From contig JBOGDF010000200.1 of assembly GCA_050701635.1 (NCBI GenBank), positions 1 through 10,377 of the forward strand: a stretch of 10,377 bases of DNA, in the 5' to 3' direction. Source of the stretch: WHSM01 sp050701635 (GTDB lineage: Bacteria; Actinomycetota; Actinomycetes; Mycobacteriales; Micromonosporaceae). The notes beneath the pieces were generated by a model. It worked only from the letters and a program-made list of their open reading frames with translations. It was not told where the DNA came from and searched no databases. The first letter of the stretch is position 1; every line of letters starts with the position of its first letter. A program made the position numbers and the translations under genes. Of the stretch, positions 7,337 to 10,377 are shown piece by piece.

Positions 7337-7404
7337 CAAGATCGCTGTCTCGGGTACGGATCGGCGGCGCTGACCGCCGTCGCGTACCCGAGACAGCGAT
7401 CTTG
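7337..7404. repeat. Long perfect inverted repeat forming a 68-nt hairpin (terminator or dispersed repeat)
   Basis: The arms at 7337-7358 and 7383-7404 are perfect 22-bp inverted copies; the left arm begins CAAGATCGCTGTC. Inside, after a 3x3 mismatch loop, CGGCGG (7362-7367) pairs with CCGCCG (7374-7379) around a 6-nt loop, giving 28 paired bases in one rod. It starts 28 nt after the stop of the LVIVD gene and so probably ends that transcript. There is no T-tract, and the symmetry exceeds what a simple terminator needs, so a REP-like or miniature mobile repeat is an alternative. Only one copy is found in this window. Confidence 0.85.
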
Positions 7405-7414
7405 CTTCTCGGGC

Positions 7415-7443
7415 TTGACCACCGGGCCGGTGAGCGAAAGTCT
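7415..7443 (+). promoter_or_regulatory. Candidate promoter for the S66 peptidase/F420 oxidoreductase unit
   Basis: TTGACC at 7415-7420 matches a -35 box in five of six positions. AAGTCT at 7438-7443, 17 bp on, is a weak -10 with the key second A and final T. It lies just beyond the inverted repeat and 50 bp before the start codon, leaving room for a leader with the GGAGG at 7483-7487. Confidence 0.35.
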
Positions 7444-7492
7444 GTGTCGAGACCGGTAAGCCGCTCGTAACCTTCCTTCGGTGGAGGCCGCC

Positions 7493-8575
7493 ATGTCGAC
7501 CAGCTCCGCACAGCCACACCCCGAACCGACGCTGCCCCGCCGGCGCCTGCTGACCGGAACCGCCGCGGTGGCCGGTGGCGTCCTGGCGACGGGCTCGCTG
7601 GCCACGCCCGCGCGCGCCGGAGCCGTTGCCGAGAGCGTGGCGGCGGTGCCGGCGCAGCTGCTGCGCCCGCCGAAGCTGCGTACCGGCGACAAGGTCCGGC
7701 TGGTCTCCCCCGCCGGGCCGCCGAACCCGACGCTGGTGGCGCGCGGTGAGGAGCTGCTGCGCAGCTGGGGCCTGCAGGTCGAGTACGCACCGCACGCCCT
7801 CGGCCGGTACGGCTACCTCGCCGCCCCCGACGCCGACCGGCTCGCCGACCTGAACGCCGCGCTCGCCGACCCCACGGTGCGCGGCGTGGTCTGCTGCCGC
7901 GGCGGGTACGGCGTGCAGCGGATCATCGACGGAGTCGACGTCCAGGCGGTACGCAAGGACCCGAAGCCGCTGGTCGGGTTCAGCGACATCACCGGGCTGC
8001 AGCTGTGGCTGTGGCGGGCGGCGGGGCTGGCCACCGTGCACGGGCCGATGGCCCAGTGGAACGACGCGCGCACCGGGCCCGAGTCGGCGGAGGCGCTGCG
8101 TTCGTCGCTGATGACCACCGACCCGATCGTGATCCACCGCGACCCGGCCGAGATCGGCGCCGACGTCGAGGTGCCGGGCACCGCGACCGGGGTCCTGCTC
8201 GGCGGCAACATCAGCCTGCTGTCGGCGGCGGTCGGCAACCGGGAGCTGCCCGGGCTGCGCGGCGCGATCCTGTTCCTGGAGGAGGTGGGCGAGGCGCCGT
8301 ACCGGATCGACCGGATGCTCACCCAGCTGCGCCGCTGCGGCGCCCTGACCGGCATCGCCGGTGTCGCCCTCGGCCAGTACGTCGACTGCGAAGGCGCCGC
8401 CGGCACCTGGACCGTCAGCGAGCTGCTGCGCGACCGGCTGGCCGACCTCGGCGTCCCCGTGATCGGCGGGCTGCCGCTCGGCCACGGCACCGGGCAGCTC
8501 ACCATCCCGCTCGGCGTACCGGCCACCATCGACACCACCGCCGGCACCCTCACCGTCGAGCCCGCCGTACGCTGA
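7493..8575 (+). CDS. Tat-exported S66 family LD-carboxypeptidase-like protein
   Basis: The 360-residue protein matches peptidase family S66 (muramoyltetrapeptide carboxypeptidase, LdcA type), serine peptidases that remove the terminal D-alanine from murein tetrapeptides; some family members instead act on microcin C7 (MccF). The Ser-Glu-His residues fit S164 in LVGFSDITGL, E263 in ILFLEEVGE and H331 in LPLGHGTGQ. The N-terminal fold motif GDKVRLVSPAG and RGVVCCRGGYG are also typical. Unlike cytoplasmic LdcA, it begins with a twin-arginine signal (PRRRLLTGTAAVAGG, RRR at 16-18) with likely cleavage after ATPARA at about 42, so it should act outside the membrane on the cell wall. The ATG at 7493 is preferred over the GTG at 7481 because GGAGG lies five bases before it. 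The next gene follows after 5 nt. Confidence 0.9.
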   Translation: MSTSSAQPHPEPTLPRRRLLTGTAAVAGGVLATGSLATPARAGAVAESVAAVPAQLLRPPKLRTGDKVRLVSPAGPPNPTLVARGEELLRSWGLQVEYAPHALGRYGYLAAPDADRLADLNAALADPTVRGVVCCRGGYGVQRIIDGVDVQAVRKDPKPLVGFSDITGLQLWLWRAAGLATVHGPMAQWNDARTGPESAEALRSSLMTTDPIVIHRDPAEIGADVEVPGTATGVLLGGNISLLSAAVGNRELPGLRGAILFLEEVGEAPYRIDRMLTQLRRCGALTGIAGVALGQYVDCEGAAGTWTVSELLRDRLADLGVPVIGGLPLGHGTGQLTIPLGVPATIDTTAGTLTVEPAVR

Positions 8576-8580
8576 CCTAC

Positions 8581-9600
8581 GTGAAGCTCGGATACAACAC
8601 CGGCTACTGGTCCTCCGGCCCGCCCGCTGGGGTGACCGAGGCCGTCGTACAGGCGGAGCGGCTCGGCTTCGACTCGATCTGGACCGCGGAGGCGTACGGG
8701 TCGGACTGCCTGACCCCGCTCGCCTGGTGGGGCGCGTCGACCAGCCGGGCACGGCTGGGCACCAACATCCTGCAGATGGCGGCGCGTACCCCGGCGGCTA
8801 CCGCGATGGCGGCGATGACGCTGGACCACCTCTCCGGCGGCCGGTTCGTGCTCGGGCTCGGCGCGTCCGGTCCCCAGGTGGTCGAGGGCTGGTACGGGCA
8901 GCCGTACCCGCGGCCGCTGGCCCGCACCCGGGAGTACATCGCCATCGTGCGCTCCATCCTGGCCCGGGAAGGCCCGGTCGAGTACGACGGCGAGTTCTTC
9001 CAGCTGCCGTACCGGGGCGGCACCGGGCTGGGCAAGCCGCTGAAGTCGACGGTGCACCCGCTGCGTACGGACCTGCCGATCTATCTCGCCGCGGAGGGGC
9101 CGAAGAACGTGGCGCTGGCGGCGGAGGTCGCCGACGGCTGGCTGCCGATGTTCTTCTCGCCCAGGTCGGACGCGTTCTACCGCGCGGCGCTCGCCGAAGG
9201 GTTCGCCGCCGCCGGGCGTACCCCCGAAGGCTTTGAGGTGTGTGCGGCGGTGCCGATCGTGGTGCACGACGATGTCGAGGCAGCGGCCGATCTGATCCGG
9301 CCCAGCCTCGCGCTCTACATCGGCGGGATGGGCGCCAAGTCGGTGAACTTCCACCGCGACGTGTTCGCCCGGATGGGGTATGAGGCGGTCTGCGACAAGG
9401 TGCAGGAGCTGTATCTGGGTGGCCAGAAGCAGCAGGCGGCGGCCGCGATCCCGACCGAGCTGGTCGAGGACGTGGCGCTCATCGGCCCGCTCGGCAAGCT
9501 CCGCGACGAGCTGCCGCGGTGGCGGGACACCGTGATCACCACGATCCTCGTCACCGGACCGGCGGCCGCGCTCGACCCGATCGCCGAGCTGTTCGCGTAA
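8581..9600 (+). CDS. F420-dependent LLM-class oxidoreductase (Rv3520c-like)
   Basis: This 339-residue protein is a luciferase-like TIM-barrel oxidoreductase that should use reduced coenzyme F420 in the cytoplasm. It closely resembles the mycobacterial Rv3520c group as I remember it: KLGYNTGYW at the start, TAEAYGSDCLTPLAWWG (35-51), RARLGTNILQMAARTPA, TLDHLSGGRFVLGLGASGPQVVEGWYG (80-106), PLARTREYI, AEGPKNVALAAEVADGWLP (171-189) and the C-terminal LYIGGMGA. The substrate is unknown for this group. The GTG start lies 5 nt after the peptidase stop and has no clear ribosome binding site, so translation is probably coupled to the upstream gene. A functional link between a cell-wall peptidase and an F420 enzyme is not obvious; co-transcription may be incidental. 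Confidence 0.92.
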   Translation: MKLGYNTGYWSSGPPAGVTEAVVQAERLGFDSIWTAEAYGSDCLTPLAWWGASTSRARLGTNILQMAARTPAATAMAAMTLDHLSGGRFVLGLGASGPQVVEGWYGQPYPRPLARTREYIAIVRSILAREGPVEYDGEFFQLPYRGGTGLGKPLKSTVHPLRTDLPIYLAAEGPKNVALAAEVADGWLPMFFSPRSDAFYRAALAEGFAAAGRTPEGFEVCAAVPIVVHDDVEAAADLIRPSLALYIGGMGAKSVNFHRDVFARMGYEAVCDKVQELYLGGQKQQAAAAIPTELVEDVALIGPLGKLRDELPRWRDTVITTILVTGPAAALDPIAELFA

Positions 9601-9618
9601 CCATCGGGCCCGGGCGCA

Positions 9619-9624
9619 TAGGCT
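9619..9624 (+). promoter_or_regulatory. Candidate -10 box for a leaderless transcript
   Basis: TAGGCT fits the actinobacterial TAnnnT -10 consensus and ends exactly seven bases before the GTG at 9632, the spacing at which transcription would begin at or next to the start codon. No ribosome binding site is present in the 31-nt gap, which agrees with a leaderless message. No strong -35 box is visible. Confidence 0.55.
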
Positions 9625-9631
9625 CGTCAGC

Positions 9632-10255
9632 GTGTTGTTCACCAAACGGCAGCGTGAAGGCATCGCCGCGGGCCGGATCACCGTGACGTTCCGGCGCTGG
9701 AGTCGGCTGCAGGTCAAGGTGGGCGGGCGCTACCGTACCGGCGGCGACGGTGGGCGGTCCATGATCGCCGCCGACGGCACCCGTAGTCTCGCCCCGGCCG
9801 AGTTCGTCGAGGTCGACGCCGTCGACCGGGTCGCCGTGTCCTCGTTGACCGCCGCCGACGCGCGGGATGCCGGCTACGACACGCTGTTCGCGCTGCGCGC
9901 CGATCTGAGACGGTCGCGCGAGCCGCTCTACCGGATCCGGTTCCACCGGGTCGACGCGCCGGATCCGCGGGCGGAGCTGGCCGCAGACACCGACATCGAC
10001 GTCGCCGCGATCGACCAGCGGCTGGACCGGCTCGACGGCCACGCTGACACGCCGTGGACCGCCGCCACGCTCGCCGCGATCGCTGCGCAGCCCGGGGTCG
10101 TCTCCACCACGCTCGCCGAGACGCTGGGGCGGGAACGGTTCGACTTCAAGCGTGATGTCAGCAAGCTGAAGCGGCTCGGGCTGACGCTGAGCCTGCCGGT
10201 CGGCTACCGGCTCTCGCCGCGCGGCGAGGCGTACCTGGCGCAGACCCGCCGCTAG
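9632..10255 (+). CDS. ASCH-like domain protein with C-terminal winged-helix-like region
   Basis: The 207-residue protein begins LFTKRQREGIAAGRITVTFRRW, then VKVGGRYRT, and closes its first half with PLYRIRFHRV (98-107). This matches ASCH/PUA-like actinobacterial hypothetical proteins, a fold associated with RNA or modified-nucleotide binding. Residues about 37-57 look like an insertion relative to the usual RYRTG-to-EV join, from memory of relatives. The second half (about 128-207) has WTAATLAAIAAQPGVVSTTLAETLGRERFDFKRDVSKLKRLGLTLSLPVGYRLSPRGEAYL, which reads as a winged helix-turn-helix. The combination suggests a nucleic-acid-binding regulator, but function is unknown. The GTG start follows a -10-like TAGGCT at leaderless spacing. 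It is separated from the F420 gene by 31 nt and probably has its own promoter. Confidence 0.75.
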   Translation: MLFTKRQREGIAAGRITVTFRRWSRLQVKVGGRYRTGGDGGRSMIAADGTRSLAPAEFVEVDAVDRVAVSSLTAADARDAGYDTLFALRADLRRSREPLYRIRFHRVDAPDPRAELAADTDIDVAAIDQRLDRLDGHADTPWTAATLAAIAAQPGVVSTTLAETLGRERFDFKRDVSKLKRLGLTLSLPVGYRLSPRGEAYLAQTRR

Positions 10256-10270
10256 TTTCCTGAGACGCTA

Positions 10271-10308
10271 GGGCCTGTCCTGTAGATCTTCAGTCGGCTG
10301 CGACAGGC
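10271..10308. mobile_element. Possible insertion-sequence end at the right edge
   Basis: GGGCCTGTCCTGTAGATCTT starts at 10271, partly overlapping a CTAG (10268-10271). It resembles terminal repeats of actinobacterial IS5-like elements, from memory. GCCTGTC at 10273-10279 also pairs with GACAGGC at 10302-10308. No transposase codons can be confirmed before the window ends, so this is a weak call. Confidence 0.28.
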
Positions 10309-10338
10309 ACCAGACGACGACCGGCCGCGTTGCAGAAC

Positions 10339-10367
10339 CGTCCGGATACAACACCGGTATCCGGACG
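10339..10367. repeat. 11-bp perfect hairpin at the window edge
   Basis: CGTCCGGATAC (10339-10349) is perfectly complementary to GTATCCGGACG (10357-10367) around a 7-nt loop. It lies 84 nt downstream of the last gene without a T-tract. It could be a terminator for the ASCH gene, a transposon-borne structure or an operator; the sequence does not decide. Confidence 0.6.
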
Positions 10368-10377
10368 AACCTGCGCC

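Noticed and set aside
7322..9717. Long minus-strand open frames opposite the S66 and F420 genes
   Set aside because: They lie opposite well-recognised genes and show only low-complexity, arginine-rich translation, so they are shadows.
1..10377. CRISPR array, tRNA, rRNA, toxin-antitoxin pair or phage-defence island
   Set aside because: No regularly spaced repeats, tRNA-like cloverleaf, rRNA sequence or paired small toxin/antitoxin genes were recognised on either strand.

Overview
This is a high-GC actinobacterial chromosome segment. GTG starts are common, third codon positions are almost all G or C, and GTAC-containing words (cgtacc, gtacgg) are frequent. That base style, an AfsR/SARP regulator and a Rv3520c-type F420-dependent enzyme suggest Micromonosporaceae. 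The family-level placement is an inference from base style, not a database result.

Layout. Positions 1-108 (minus) hold the first 36 codons of an IS982-like transposase, cut by the window edge. Next to it (minus) are an intact NarL/LuxR-type response regulator (197-850) and the remains of its sensor kinase (841-1286), which has lost its N-terminal half and carries an apparent 1-nt frameshift. Reading outward on the plus strand are an OsmC/Ohr-family protein (1489-1962) and a 934-residue AfsR-like regulator with SARP, NB-ARC and TPR parts (2020-4824). A minus-strand gene (4876-5739) converges on the regulator. It resembles the TcmP (three-Cys-motif partner) family but lacks that family's glycine-rich core motif. 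Divergent from it is a secreted LVIVD-repeat beta-propeller protein (5870-7309).

A 68-bp near-perfect inverted repeat (7337-7404) separates that gene from a two-gene unit: a Tat-exported S66 LD-carboxypeptidase-like protein (7493-8575) and, 5 nt later, an F420-dependent luciferase-like oxidoreductase (8581-9600). A probably leaderless gene for an ASCH-like plus winged-helix protein follows (9632-10255). The last 122 bases carry no gene but hold a strong hairpin and a sequence resembling an insertion-sequence end.

How it fits together. The segment looks like a patchwork of independent housekeeping or accessory genes, bordered on the left by an insertion sequence and possibly on the right by another. 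No biosynthetic cluster, CRISPR array, tRNA or rRNA is visible. The most unusual items are the decayed two-component system, the motif-less TcmP relative, the long inverted repeat and the ASCH-winged-helix protein. I see no convincing evidence of a complete new multi-gene system.
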